A stretch of DNA of 64,000 nucleotides from Anarhynchus alexandrinus (GCA_008711295.1 VUYV01000040.1:5669933-5733932), one strand, 5' to 3'. Shown: positions 48,567-61,264, counted from the first letter of the stretch. Notes: generated by a model not told the origin, from the letters alone. Made by a program: numbers and translations.

Positions 48567-48924
48567 AAACATATATAAAACACAGCTAGGAAAATTTGTT
48601 TCCATGTTGCAGGCACTAAAGAAATGCAGTGTATCCATTACTACTGTAGCATTATAGCTCCCAGTATGTTGCAGTTTCTCTCCCAATGCAAAAATCTATG
48701 TCCTGAAGGGAAAACAATAATCGTTAGATGAAATTAGATTACAAAACATTTATGCTATCAAATAATCTCTATGAAGATTTCTAGCATTTCTCTTTCCTAC
48801 AGAAAATTGAAAAGATCACAGCAGCACACGAATGTAGTTTGGCTGGTTTAGGCTGAACTGTGTGTAACTTGTCATCAGCTATGTGTTTTGGATCAGATGG
48901 AGTGGTTGAAGACAGGAAAGTACA

Positions 48925-49095
48925 GGGAAAGGTTGTCCAGGGGGACTGGAGTTTGCACCACTGCAGGGCTTCAAAACCAGGTTAGACAAACATCAGTCAG
49001 AAAGGGTGGTGATGTATTTGATCCTGCCCTGAGCACAGAAAGGAAGAAGACAACTTCCTGAGGACCTCTCCAGGCTCATTTAGGTGATTCTATAA
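48925..49095 (+). mobile_element. Ancient CR1/L2-like LINE 3' end, sense
   Basis: 'gcagggcttcaaaaccaggt', 'tagacaaacatcagtcagaa', 'ttgatcctgccctgagcaca' and 'ggtgattctata' follow the old LINE tail (ending near 'ggtcctgcctcagcacaggg' and 'gattctatga'). It begins about 360 bp after the CR1 scrap at 48.5 kb and is in the opposite orientation. Confidence 0.6.
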
Positions 49096-49369
49096 AACAG
49101 CAACAACTAACAAAGTAGAAGTCTCTGCTTCCACCTCACATAGCACTTTTTAAGTATGTCTGCTAAGCAAATTTGCCAAGTCTGCTGCCTCCCTAAATGG
49201 CATGCTATGAGTGAAAGAATAAGCTGCTTTAAAAGGGACAACATACAGCATGCAGACAGAAATACTGCTGCAAACCAAAACGCTTCCCTGAGATTGCAAC
49301 ATTCAAATGTTCATCCTCAGCAACATAATTCAAACTGGTTATAACAGTGGAAAAACAACTGCAAAGGGA

Positions 49370-49410
49370 GAAGGAAGGAAGGAAGGAAGGACGGACAGAC
49401 GGACAGACGA
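49370..49410. repeat. (GGAA)n/(GGAC)n/(GACA)n compound repeat
   Basis: 'ggaaggaaggaaggaagga' passes into 'cggacagacggacagacg', about 40 bp in total. Confidence 0.9.
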
Positions 49411-50257
49411 ACATCAGAAGTAACCTGAAGCACTATATAATCCATACTTACCACGACCAGGAAGGCTTCACTCCAACATCTACTGCTCATCACAGTAAAA
49501 GGAAGGTGGCTCATCACAAAGAGAAACTGCAACAGCCATTACTGACATTTGAGAGCAACAATTGGAGTGAAACATAAGGATATGAGTAAAAGAGAATAAT
49601 TTGCTGCAAAACACTAAAAAACCAGGAGACACTTAAAGCAAATGTGTACACAATTGCGAGAGAAGTGTGTGCAGTGTTCTGTAGTGTTCTTAATGCCACA
49701 TTTTAAAAGTTATCATATTACAAGCCTTCCCAAACAAAAAATGATGAGATCTTTTATAAAACTCAGTGTTACTACATTTCCAACACACTCATATGGAACC
49801 ACTTTCCTATTAACATAAGCCTGTGAATTAACATACTTTATATATTTAGGTCTGTTTTCTGCTCCTCCTCCCTTGTCTCCTCCCGTTTTTTTTTATACCC
49901 AGATACAACAGTGTCAGTGTTGCCATTGAGCACTAAGGACAAGTTTCCATCCCTTAGAAGTCACCCTCCATCAGCTGAGCTGTGATCACTGATCCTACGC
50001 GAGCTTTCAGCCTGCCTCATCTGCAAAGAAAAACACAAGTATTTAAGCGAGCCCATTTCATCTTGCAATTGAGGCAGGCTAAGAGCACACACATGGTTAA
50101 TTAGTATGGTTCAGCCAACAGGCAATAACTCATTAAGCTGCAGTAACTCGACTATGTTTGATCATGTGCTTTATGCCTCAAGGCACTTCATAAGTAAAGC
50201 AGTAAAGTCAACTTATCTACCATCTCAATTTCTCGCTCCCTCTCTCTTTTTTTTTCT

Positions 50258-50285
50258 AACCACAGAAAACTGTGGTTAAACCACA
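50258..50285. promoter_or_regulatory. Triple RUNX-type motif cluster
   Basis: Core motifs AACCACA (50258-50264), TGTGGTT (50271-50277) and AACCACA (50279-50285) sit within 28 bp. The last two form a 17-bp near-palindrome 'ctgtggttaaaccacag'. RUNX proteins bind TGTGGT/ACCACA. Binding here is an inference. Confidence 0.35.
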
Positions 50286-50344
50286 GAGGATAATTTCTGG
50301 ACACAGAACAGTTCACCACCTTCCTCTTTTTGGCAGACTAACTG

Positions 50345-51020
50345 AGCTTGAAGATTGTTATCGTGTCTCCTTTCAGCCTTGCCTTCCCCAGGCTAAATAC
50401 AAATGCTTTCTCTCTCTCCTCATAGGCGCTGTTCTGTAGCCTCACTGCAGCTTTGCTCTCCGTGGGACTGTGGCCACCTCTTTCCTGAGGTGTAATGCCA
50501 GAAACCAGTCCCAGTGATGCAGCTGAGGGGATTATTCCTCCGTGCCTAACGTGCGACATCCCCATCTGTCCAACCCAGCCCGACGTTTCTTCTTTCCGCG
50601 GCTGAGTCATTGCTCCGTCTCACCTCCAGCTCCCTGGTGGCAGAGCTGCTACCTGGCTGCTCTCTCCCATCGTGTGCCTGTGGAGCTGATTATTTCAACG
50701 TAGGTGGAGATTTGCGCTTGCCTTCACTAAATTGCATCCTGTTTATTTCCAGACCATTCCTTTAATTACTGAGATCTCCTGAGCACTAATCCTCTCCTCC
50801 CTAGCGTCCCTTGCTCTTAGCTGAAACTCTAACAAAGCGGCTCTCTACCCCTTCATCCAAATTATTAATGAAAATACTGAATAGTCCTGAACCCAGGCCA
50901 TATCCCTAGGGAACCAGCTCAATAAATCTTTCCAGTTTGACAGCGTTCACCTGGTAACTGCTCTCAGAGTACTCTCAGTAATTTCATCGAAACCCTTTTC
51001 CCTTGATTTTCTTATGAGAA
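50345..51020 (-). mobile_element. Ancient CR1/L3-clade LINE ORF2 remnant, antisense
   Basis: Two blocks lie in the order expected for one LINE read on the minus strand. At 50360-50480 the + strand 'tttcagccttgccttcccca' and 'ctctctcctcataggcgctg' is the antisense ORF2 C-terminus (the SLEKRRL region). At 50720-51010, 'gtttatttccagaccattcc', 'cttcatccaaattattaatg' and 'aaaatactgaatagtcctga' are the antisense of the RT region around FADD-EVNRM and the LFNIFINDL-type motif. The spacing between blocks (about 470 bp) is close to that in intact CR1-clade ORF2. It is heavily mutated with no usable frame. Confidence 0.7.
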
Positions 51021-53109
51021 CACTGCTTTTCTAAAAGCGAGATATTGTAGCTATTAGCTTCTCCCTATTATATGGGCAGCAAGAAAAAGTATATTTTTAA
51101 TAGTTAATGCTGAGATAACATGTAGAAGGGAAACTAACATCCACGTGTCAGACCTTACTTCAGCTGTCTTCTGTCCATGGAGGGTTAGGATGTGATCAAA
51201 TGCCGCAGCTTGCCTATTGCAAACCCATTTCAGCATTCACCAAAAGCATCTTCTGGTGGTCCCCACTGCAAATAGGATGATGAGCAAAATGGACTTGGGA
51301 ACAATTTAGTGTCATAGTTTCTAAATCATGGGCTTCCCAGCTTCCATGAGGTTTGGATCAGACCCATATGAGTCCAAATTCACTTTCCATCTCCAAATAC
51401 AGGGGATGGGTTTCCACCAGTGATCTCCATTCGTCCACAGGTAAAATTGCTGAGCTTCAAACTCAACATCGGAGTGGGCTGTTTGTTTTTATACGGGGGG
51501 AAGGAAGTCACCTATTTCATTCCCTTGTTCTCTAGTAATTTTGTGATTTGCATAATGAAATACGGGAAGATGGTGGGCAACAAATCCAGATGCGCAGAAA
51601 ACTTCTTGTGCTTTTTACATCATCCTGGAGAACAGGAGTATACAAGAAGGTAAGATAAAATATAACCCTGAACACTTGTTACATTGCACGGCATGGTACT
51701 AAAATATTGCTCACTTAAGCAAGAGCCTTTGAACTGCTCACTAGAGGAGCCTTTCCCTCTCCATCGGTTTTTACAGGCAGCCTAGGGAGATTAGGTGCTT
51801 AAGTTAGTCATTTAAATTTAGATACCTTGAACAAACATTGCAGACTGCCCTCCTCCCTACTAGAATAAATACTTTGTGATGACATAAGACCATTCCGTTT
51901 TTGAAAAAGAACCGGCACCGCAAGAAAAAAATTGATGAGAAAAAAAGAAGTATTTCACTCGCTCTTCAATGTGGTGGTTGGTCTTTTGTTCTTCTAATAT
52001 CAATTGTGCTTAATAACTGAACGGGAACCGATGCAAATTAAGCAAGGGCATTTCTGATCACTGGCCGAGCGCTTGCATTGTGCTAACAAGAAGCTGAACT
52101 GTAAAATCAAGTCAAAATATTTTTTCCGTGGTTCCCAGTGGAAGTCAAAGCAAACGCACACTTGTACTTCCTCTTGCTCCGCAGGCGGCTTGGCGCCCCT
52201 TTCACTGACATCGAGTCCTGCCAGAAAAGCCCATCAGGTCTTTCAGGTTCCCACTGGCAGGAAAAGCACCACTCTCGTTGCACCAACATTTGGAAAACAG
52301 AGAATGTGCTGAGTCTCAATGTCCTTCGAGTCTCCATAAATCACTCATAGAAAAGAGCGGGGATTAGTTGGGCAGCACATTGTATGCCCAAAAACGGAGC
52401 TGAAGGAGGACCTCCAGAGTCGCTATAGAGGGATTTCATCACGAGGAAGGGAGGCTGAGCAAACAGCAAGGATGCCCTGTTACAACAACATCCTGTCCTT
52501 GCAAAGAGGAGAATGGCTTTTGAGGGAATGACAGAGCTTTGGATCTCAGCTCCGCGAGGCAAGTTCAGGCAAGTTCAGGCTCATTGCTTTTGTGCGATGG
52601 AAGGTTTGGGTTTATTATTAGATCGAACTCGAAAGAGCCTTGCCAAGTTTGAAAGTTCATGATGTTTCAAGCAAAGAAAGGAAGTGTCTTACCTCTTAGA
52701 GAGGCTAGTCCCTCCGTTATGAAACAGGCTAGGAGTTATTTAGCTCTTGTTCCCAATGATGAATGGAAGATGGCTGAAGAATAGTCTGCTGAAACCCAGA
52801 GGCAGATCTGCCCTTCACAGCTCGCGAGTGAGGGCACCGCGGCGTTTCTCCTCAGAGTGAAATTCCCATTTCCCGGGTTTGCTTTTTCTGCTGTGAATGA
52901 GATAAACATTGATACAGCACAGAGCAAACAGAGTCTGCTGTGAAGCTCATCAAGGGATTACTGACTACTCAAACAGAAGAAGATAGGGTGGGAATTAAAT
53001 TCGTATAACCTCAAGTCTTGCCCCCTTGCTTACAGCTCTTTCTCACCCTCCCCAAACTCCGTCTTCACGCCAGCTGGGCATTTGCCTCTGTCTGAAGGCT
53101 GTCCCAGAC
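51021..53109. other. Unique sequence, no gene recognised
   Basis: One possible old repeat (51775). A 10-bp tandem pair 'caagttcagg' lies at about 52560-52579. Nothing else stands out. Confidence 0.55.
51775..51845. repeat. Possible relative of the 'taggcgcct' repeat
   Basis: 'gattaggtgcttaagttagt' and 'atttaaatttagataccttg' look like a decayed copy of the pattern 'ttaggcacctaaatttagat'. A short similar text, 'tttaggcacttagcttgtat', occurs at 10579-10598. Confidence 0.28.
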
Positions 53110-53345
53110 CCTCGCTGCTCTCAAGCTGGAGACATCCTCTAGTTTCCAGCCTTAGCTAATAACAGCCAGTTCAGACCCATTTGCTTTTATGTCCACCATT
53201 TCCCTAGCTCAAATAATTCATATCCCTCCTTTGGGGTTACCTGTGTTATTTCAATAGACAGTAACCATAGCTCCTGTCAGCCTCAATTTTGCTAAGGAAA
53301 GCAAGCCAAAGCTTTTTATTCACCTTTTATTGGTTAGGTCTCTTT
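53110..53345 (-). mobile_element. Probable ancient LINE tail, antisense
   Basis: 'cagccttagctaataacagc', 'catatccctcctttggggtt' and 'cctcaattttgctaaggaaa' resemble the antisense C-terminal/3' region of old CR1/L3-like LINEs, where 'tttgctaaactaaacaagcc' precedes the SLEK region. It ends at a poly-T run (53342-53355). Similarity is weak. Confidence 0.4.
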
Positions 53346-55257
53346 TTTTTTTTTTCCTCTTAGCCCAGTTTTATATTCTTATCTGCACTTGATTTCGGTA
53401 AAATTTCACTCTCTTGAAAGAGAGCAGTTGGAGTTGTATAGGTCAGGGCTTGCCAGCGCCTTTGTTAGGGCTCATAGTATTTCTTTCCTCTGTACTAGCT
53501 TTCAGACCTATTAGGGATGCTTTGCATTTTTTGTATCTGTCTCACATTCGTTGTCCATAGTCACCCATAGTCGAGTCCAGTGCTCAGGTCTCTCCAGGCC
53601 AGATGATTTTCAACGGACATATTTCCCAGAGCGGAGGGAGCACAAAATTTCCTTTGTGCATCGCTTTGCAGTTACCCCATCTCATCTCACACATATTACC
53701 CTACTCCTCAAACTCATCCAGTTCTTCCCCAAAACTGCCTCGATCCTACTCTGTAGTGACAATGCATTAAAGCAGGGTTCATCAGTATGCTCCCATTTAT
53801 CGGTGCCAAAAATAGCCACGTAAGTATTTAAGAAAAGCAAACCCAAGGCCCGTCTGTAAGGAATGCCACTGGCGGGTTCCCTCTGGCTTGATGCTCCCTT
53901 AAAGTAGAAAAGGTGTTTCTCACCGTTGAGCGAAACCTTCGCCCGTCTCATCATTCTTACACTAATGCTCATCTTCATTAGTTTCCCTGATAATTTTCCA
54001 GGTATCTGTATCAAAAACATCTCTTGAAATTCAGCTATATTAGATCTACTTAACCTCTCATGCCTAGAGTTATCTAGAGATATCTAGATATCTATATTAG
54101 AGATATCTATCAGTTATCTACCCATCTATCATTTGTCTATCAGACTAGGCTGACTTGAGCTACTTCTGCTGAACCTAGACTGCATTTCGCAGGTGTGCTT
54201 TTTTTCTCCAAACACCATTTTAATTTTTATTTGTCCTTCAAATTTTGTTCTAGGCCCTTCCTAACGTCAAGATTGCAGTGGTCAACTGACTGGGAATAAT
54301 TTCCCATTTTCTAAATCTGGGTTAGCACCTCTGACTGGGTAGGTTTACAGAAAAGGTAATTACTGTTGGATTAATGATTTCATGCAACCTGGTGAATTAA
54401 CCTTTAGCGGTCCTGGGATGGAGATGATCTGGTGTACGTGGTAAGGTGCACTGACCATGCTGCTTAGTTTTTTACTCATGGTGTGGCCCCTTGAATTTTC
54501 ATGCCCTAATTCCTAAGAGCTTCCCTGGTTTTACCCCAAATATTTAATATCTTCTTAAAGAAAACTAAATTACAGTGGTTTTTTTTAGTTTGATGCACTA
54601 TGTGACCATCTCTAGTATCTGCCTCTTCCCTTACTGCCTCCCGGCTCACATCTTGTCTGCTTTCTGTTGATGCCATGGGAAGGACTTAGCTGCTTGCTGT
54701 TCTTGCAGGGTCTAAGGCAGCTCAATTTACAGCAACTTCCTCTCTGTATCAACCCATGGAGACACCTCTGCTTTTCCCAATTTGTTTTTTGTTCCTTTTG
54801 CTCCCCAGTGTCCCTTTGTTGCTTGTCCAAGTAGGTATGGAGCCTTCCCTTGCTACGTCCCTCCAGTTCACTAAAGTGACACCCTACCTCTGGTGTGTCT
54901 CACTTTAGGAAAAGCAGCATCAAACATGGACCAGGGGTGGAGGGTGGTGTCTTGGTGGCCAAGCACATGGAATTTCTCCAGGTGGGGAAGTGCCACCTCC
55001 TCCTGAACTGCTCTGTGACACCTGTCCCAGCTGGGAGCCACCTGCATCTCCATGCTGCCATGCTCTCCAAAATGTGCTCCTCTGGGTCTCCAGTGTCTCT
55101 GGTTCATTTTAATCACAGAGCAGGCCCTGAGTTGGCATTAAAGCAAAGTATGACATGTATCTCTCTGTTCAACACTTCCAGGTCTGGGATTTGCTTGCAC
55201 AACAAGGTGTCTCGTTCATTAAAATGGCTTGTCATCCCCACAACTCCCAGCTTTGGG
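53346..55257. other. Unique sequence, no gene recognised
   Basis: The (ATCT)n tract at 54069 is the only clear feature. Parts of 53930-54060 and 54200-54300 may be further old LINE sequence but are too diverged to call. Confidence 0.5.
54069..54143. repeat. Degenerate (ATCT)n repeat
   Basis: 'tatctagagatatctagata' followed by 'tctatc' units with interruptions to 54143. Confidence 0.75.
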
Positions 55258-55567
55258 TGAAGAAGGGGAAGGACTTTTTACAAGGGCATGTAGTGATAGG
55301 ACAAGGGGGAATGGCTTCAAACTGGAAGAAGGTAGGTTTAGATTAGATATTAGGAAGAAATTTTTCACTTTGAGGGTGGTGAGGCATGGGAACAGGGTGC
55401 CCAGAGAAGTTGTGGATGGTGCTGGAGGTGATCCAGCCTGGCCGTAAAGACCTCCAGGGATGGGGCTTTGAGCAACCTGGTCTAGTGGGAGGTGTCCCTG
55501 CCCATGTCAGGGGGGGCGGAACTAGATGATCATCAAGGTCCCTTCCAACCTAAACCATTCTATGATG
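55258..55567 (+). mobile_element. 5'-truncated CR1 LINE
   Basis: About 310 bp of the CR1 3' end. The left part encodes [19 protein letters not shown] and [20 protein letters not shown] (frame 55229-55447), the ORF2 C-terminus. The frame then breaks near 55400. The 3' untranslated end carries 'ctagtgggaggtgtccctgc' and 'aacctaaaccattctatgat'. Non-functional remnant. Confidence 0.92.
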
Positions 55568-56967
55568 TATAAGAAAATGGGACAGGTGTGTCCAAAGCAC
55601 AGTCAAGTGAGAATTGCTTTTCCCCATGGCTTTGACAGTATGTACTGGTGGTAGCTGGAAACAAGGACCAAGCTAAAGAAGACCAAAGAAGTTAATTCCT
55701 CTTGTTACAAATTGGGATGCTCAGACCATCTAACAGAGCTTGACTCAAGGCTGTGCCATATGTATTGCAAAGATATTTCTCATTTTGTGTGTATGGGAAG
55801 CTCAATCTTAAAATGCCTACCTCTAAGCGGAGGTTAGATTGAATGAGTCCCAGCTCAAATAATGCAAGATTTTACATAGGAAATTCTGTGCCATTGCCAT
55901 CAGCCCCTTTTCATCTCAGCTGCAGGTACCTCTCCCTTTTCCAGTGACTGCTCCTGTGAATTGTAAAATATATATTTTTTTTTTTTCTGAGGACCTTCCT
56001 CCATCTGCTGCCCTGGATCCAGGGAGTGCTCCTGCTTGAGTACTTGCTGCTTGGAGCATCCTTCCTGGTGGTGTCTTGTATCTGCTGCACCGTCTCACAA
56101 TGGTGTCCTTTTCTGGGGAGCTGAGTGGCGATTTGGTCTCTGGTGGTGTCTCCTTTCCGGTGTGCTAACTCTGAATGATGATGTGGCAGCAGCGCTGATG
56201 CCAGACCAAATGAATGGGAAAAAAATATTTTTGTTATTTTGAAATGCCAGATTGATTCCACATCCAGCTGGCACTACTCATATATCCTCCTTTCCCCCCA
56301 CCCCCCTTCTTTTTTTTATATACTGCCCCAATTTCACAGACTGTGATTGTTTCTGCAGCCCCTTCTCAGGCCAGAGCTTTTGAGAGAAAAAAAACACAAA
56401 CAAACACAGTTTGGGTTTTTTCCTGCACTGACATCATTAGCTGCCCATCACTTTCACAATGAATGTGCCAGTGCTGTCATAAGGCATATGCTGTCAGTGG
56501 GGTTTTCTTCCCACCCCTGCTCTTTAAACATAGCAGAAGTTCCCTTTTCTCTGTAATAAGAAGCTGAAGAAAATGCAGCCAGCGCTGGCACCGGCACAGG
56601 TACCCGATACACCCCTACCCGGTAAGAAGCGAGCAAACAGGCTCAGATAAAGCTCAGACCCTTGGGAATTGGGCCCTGGCCATCCTTATTTGGTGCCTTG
56701 GTCCGTCCCATGTCCAAAACATTGTTGATTTTGGTTTTATTAGGTGATTATCTTTGCCCCGGCTCCTTCCCGTGGTGTTTCCTATGAAATGCAGTGGGAC
56801 GCTGCCCGTGCCCTGCCAGTCTCCTGCCCGCTTCCCCCCACAAACAGGAGAGGCTGAAGGGCATGGAGAAGTGGCAGGGAAGGGGAGCAGGACACCGGAC
56901 ACCAGGCTGGGGGCTCCCAGGCCCTCACCTTCCCCCCACGCCGCCACGCTGCCTGCTCCATACTTTG
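55568..56967. other. Unique sequence, no gene recognised
   Basis: Oligo-T at 55975-55987 and C-rich tracts near 56295-56308. GC-rich from 56750 to 56950. No gene or transposon recognised. Confidence 0.55.
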
Positions 56968-57090
56968 GGAGAGTTTATCTCATCTTGCCTTGAATACATC
57001 TACTGTTTGAGTCATAATTACCTCGATAGGCAAAGTACTCCGTTATCTGATGTCCTTTCTGGTGGGCACTTTTTTCCTGCAATGTGAACT
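56968..57090 (-). mobile_element. Ancient CR1-like LINE 3' end, antisense
   Basis: 'cttgccttgaatacatctac', 'gcaaagtactccgttatctg' and 'gcacttttttcctgcaatgt' resemble the old CR1-like tail ('cctaggcaatctattccatt', 'aggaagtttttcctgatgt'). Short and diverged. Confidence 0.5.
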
Positions 57091-59734
57091 CATTTGGGCT
57101 TCTCTTAAGCACCAGTCAATTATTGCTCTTTCTGCTTGCGGTACCCAGCATAAGTAGATGCTTTTTTCTTCCACCCAGGCGTTATCCACCCAGGAGCTGT
57201 TTTCTCCCACCGCAGTGTATCAGTGTGGGGAGGGAGAGACTGAATTTGCACCTAATATTTTTAAGCCTTTTGCACCTGCATGCTTTTTATTCAAACGAGA
57301 AACTTCAAAATTTAAAAGCTGTACAAAGGGCTGCAAATGAAAATGGAGTCAAGCCTTTCAAATCCCTGAAGGCAGCTGATTTCGGATATGTGGACAAGAG
57401 CCTTTAAAACAATCTGCTGTCACATGTTTTCGAAAGGTATTCAACATCCATCCCAAAGTTACACAAGCTGAAACTTCAGAAAAAATGATGAGAGGAAAAC
57501 AGAATAAGAACACGAAGATGAAATATCTCTTCCTTTCCAAATCATTCCTGAGGTTTCAAGCTAATGCTATTAGAGCCCTCAAAACTGAGCATAAATGCCC
57601 TAAAATTAATAGGAAATTTTATAACTAACCAATGAAGAGATTTCAAAGACAAAGTAATCTGATTAAATACTCTGAATCCAGTTGGCATCTTCCCATATCA
57701 CTCTGTATCAGCTGCAATCTTTTAATAGCACAAGCTGTAAGGTACAAAAATAATGCACCACAATGGCATACGGTTCCCCGAAATACAATTAAACTTTTAT
57801 TAGTCAAATTATTCCATAATAATAGTCACTTTTGGTTGAATACAGTCATATTCTTTGGGCTTTTTGCATAGACCTGATCTAAAATATTTGACATGGTTTA
57901 AAAAAAAAAAAAAAGTAGAATAAGAAAACCCCCAAATACAGTGGTTATGAAAATCAGACTTTCCTTGAGGATGTGAGAAGAGGAAGAGAAATTACCCAGA
58001 AAGGGTGTCTGTAAATTCAGCGTCCCCCTCTATCCTCACCTTGGAATCAGATTGAGGGGTTTAAGCAACAACAGGAGCAAAACTGCGGCTTGCTTGACTT
58101 TTTTTTTTTACTATTTTTTTTTTTTTGATACAAACCAGCGCCACTTGAAGGGAACGAGTGCTCCTACGTGCTGGTGTGCTGGAGCCTCTGACGTGAGAAC
58201 AGAACTGTTTTCATAGTTAAGGCGTGATCTCTACACGTCCCCCAGATTATAACCAGAAGGCTTACGCGGAGGCAAACATACCAAGAGGACGTTGCCTGGC
58301 TTGTCAAAACCCGGCGTTGGGCACGGCAGAAACCAGACCTTCCTCTGAAAAACGCCAGCCCAGCCGCAGCGTTTCCATCGCAGAAGTTGGCTCCTCTTGT
58401 ACGTGCGTGGGAAGGGGCAGAGCTCAGCACACCCTGCCCCAAGGCAAGGGTCTGGCGGAGGGGGGAGGAGAAGAATTCAGCTCCAACCAGCCCCTTCGTC
58501 CTTAGTGGCTCCAGCAGACCCCAAGAAACTGGATTCACCCTGGAACTTGGTGGTTTTACTTATTTTTAGATGCCTTACATAGTTCCAGCAGCAGCTGAAT
58601 GCACCTGTCATGGCTGTGGTCACACAGACCCTCTCATGGTGTTGTTGCAGCGATCTTCAGAAAAAAATATATAGGAATAAACACACCGTGTCGAAGAACA
58701 AAATGGAAAAAAAAGAAGTAAAAATGCCTAGACTTGGTGTGAGAAAACATCGGGAATAAAAAACAAAAACACACCGGGTTTCTGCGAGTGCTACAAAAGG
58801 AGCAACGTGCTCATCCGAGCTGAGGAGCGATTTACTCACCCGGAGTATTTCCTATCACGCTTAAGGACCTGAAACACGTTCTTAAATCAGCAATAAGGGA
58901 AACAGTGCAAATAGTACCTATGGGAGGAATATTTTTTTCCAGACAAAGCTGTTGGGCTTAAGAGCCCCTCAGTGCATCACAGCTGTGCTGGAGGCAGCCA
59001 TGAGATTCCTCCTTGCCCACACACCCAACACTATGCATGGATCCCCCATTTACAATACTTATTCAGACATTTGGGGTTTTTTTCAGCCTCGAGGCCCAGA
59101 TCTGCCCTCCTTCTTCATGGACAACTTCTGTCCTGTGGAAATACATGACAACTGCATGCAAGGTAGGCGAGCAAAGGTCTGAGCCTGAAGGCAGAACTGT
59201 GGCTCTGGACACCCAAACCCTGATTAGACCAAACAAAAAGCTTCAGTTGGTGCCTAACCCCCGTGGCACCCAAGATCTCCCTGTTTGACTTCCAAGAAGC
59301 CTGGTGTCTCCCTATTGCATGTGATCCCAAGGAGCCCCACTGTGAGCAAGTTTCACCTAAGGGGGAAGAAAGTTCAGCTTTGCCACCAGCTTCCAGAGCT
59401 GCTGGAGCATTTCCTATGGAACACTCCTATTCTACCTGCAAAATACTTACGGCACATTTCTGTATGGATAGGAAAGATAATTGTTTTAATTAAATATCAA
59501 AGATCCTATTGCGATGCAGAGAAAATTCCAAATATGCGGGACCAAAAGCAGGTCTTTGCCCACAGTACTCCTGGCAGAGGTTGGGTTGGCTCTAGGGACT
59601 TCAGGACTTCAGGATTAACTCCAGTAGCTCCTGTTGCTCAACTTCACTTCTGTGAGCCCTCCTGGAACAAATCACACACAATTTTATATGTGCTTGTGAG
59701 AAAACATGGGGATTAACAACAACCAGCGTGTATC
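57091..59734. other. Unique sequence, no gene recognised
   Basis: Oligo-A at 57900-57915 and oligo-T at 58100-58127. The CpG-enriched patch at 58220 is the only unusual part. Confidence 0.55.
58220..58420. promoter_or_regulatory. Second CpG-enriched patch
   Basis: About 14 CpG in 200 bp ('ggcttacgcggaggcaaac', 'aaaacccggcgttgggcacg', 'cagccgcagcgtttccatcg'). Unexplained by recognised repeats. Less dense than the patch at 22 kb. Confidence 0.28.
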
Positions 59735-60700
59735 AATCATCTGATCTAATTGTATTGAGTTATGTCAGACAAATCCAAATTTGGTTTCATGACAAGATAG
59801 TGGGACAATCAGTAAATGTCTCATATCTTGACTTTTCAAAGCTGGGAAAGTATGGTCTAGGTTAAATTCTTTGAGGTGTTTGTAAGAGTGGCTGGAAAAT
59901 CACAGCTGGAGAGTAGTTCTCAGTGCCATAGTCACAGTCAGACTGAAAGGACATTCTGTGTGCTCTGTCCCAAGTCTGATGGCACTCCACATTTTCAATA
60001 ACAACCTGGGAATAGAAAAGAAGGGACATTTGCTAGTGATGTGAAGCTGAAGAGGTTGCATGTAAGTTAGTGCATAGACTAAGGATTACCAAAAAACCCC
60101 TGAAGAAATCCCCTGTGAAACAGTATGACTCGGTTTTGACTAGTCAAATACAAAGTTCTGCATTGCACAGCAAAAAACAACTTCACAAAATCACACCAGG
60201 GAATTACCGGGTCAGGAGGAGTTTTGGGGAAGTGGGTTATGGGCTGAGCATAACTTAATGATATCTTGTTGCTGTAAAAAAGGTAAGTCTTGTACTGGAT
60301 ATATAAACACAAGTGTCCCAACGTGACAACACAAGATAATTCCGCTCTGCTTGATGATCTTTTCTCAAAGCTCTCAGTGGGATTGAACCGTGTGATTTGG
60401 GCAACGGTACTTCAAACACAAGCTGTATGATGGGTGGACCAAACAGAGAGAGGCCAGAGGAGGGCAGCCAGGTCTAGAACAAAATTTTAAAAAGTGAGAA
60501 TTTAGATATTAGGGCACGGAAATCTTTCTGAAGCTGAAGAATACAGAAGCACTGGAGAAGATTGTCTGAGAAAGACGTGGTTTCTCCATCACTGAAGGTC
60601 TCCACCATTGACGGGTGGGCAGACATCTGTCAGGAATGATGTTGCCTTTGTGCACAAGATGGACCAGAGACCACCACCCTGTGGAGTGGGTGCATGCCCT
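59735..60700 (+). mobile_element. Ancient CR1/L3-clade LINE ORF2 remnant, about 1 kb, sense
   Basis: This long, decayed LINE body follows the CR1-clade order. 'ctcatatcttgacttttcaa' near 59820 corresponds to the RT YLDFSKA region. 'gtggctggaaaatcacagct' near 59890 matches the WLENR region. 'ttgctagtgatgtgaagctg' near 60035 matches FADDTKLG. 'caaagttctgcattgcacag' near 60150 matches KCKVLHLG. 'gaggccagaggagggcagcc' near 60450 matches the VQRRA region, and 'agatattagggcacggaaat' and 'ctccatcactgaaggtctcc' near 60505-60605 match the ORF2 C-terminus and tail. Many indels are present. The similarity was judged by eye from the family pattern. Confidence 0.72.
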
Positions 60701-61264
60701 GTGACAGGCAGCATTTCAGAGAGATCAGGGCATGAAGCCGGACTCCTGGCTCAAGGGGGCCAGAATGCCAGCCTTAAAAATGTGGCGGAGATGCTCCATT
60801 TCTAACTTCAGATGAGCATATTGGTTTCTGCGGCCATGGGTTAGATACATAGCAGATGGACTGCCTCGGAAAGATAATGTAGCTAATATTGATGGAGAAG
60901 AAGGGATGTTAGCAGGAGAAAAAAAAGCAATAGGTAGTCTCTGAGGAAGCAGTAATTCATTTACATCCCCTGGAATGTAAAGTTGGGGAGATTTGTAATG
61001 TACCATAAAACTGTATCAACAATGAGCCTGTAGGTTTTGCTATCCAGGAAAGCTGCAAGTATAAGTTTCTGGGTGTGCTGAAGTCTCCCACCTCTGAAGT
61101 AAGCTGTCTCTGTTTTACACCTCAAGAAGGATTTCTGAGCCTGAGTTCTTGATACCTTTTTGCAAACAAACCAGTTTGCGTTACAGAAGGTGCTGTCCGT
61201 ATCTAACCATCACCTCACCATCTTGCCTTGGAAAAGAGAAGTTTCTGGTTTATGCAATAATGTA

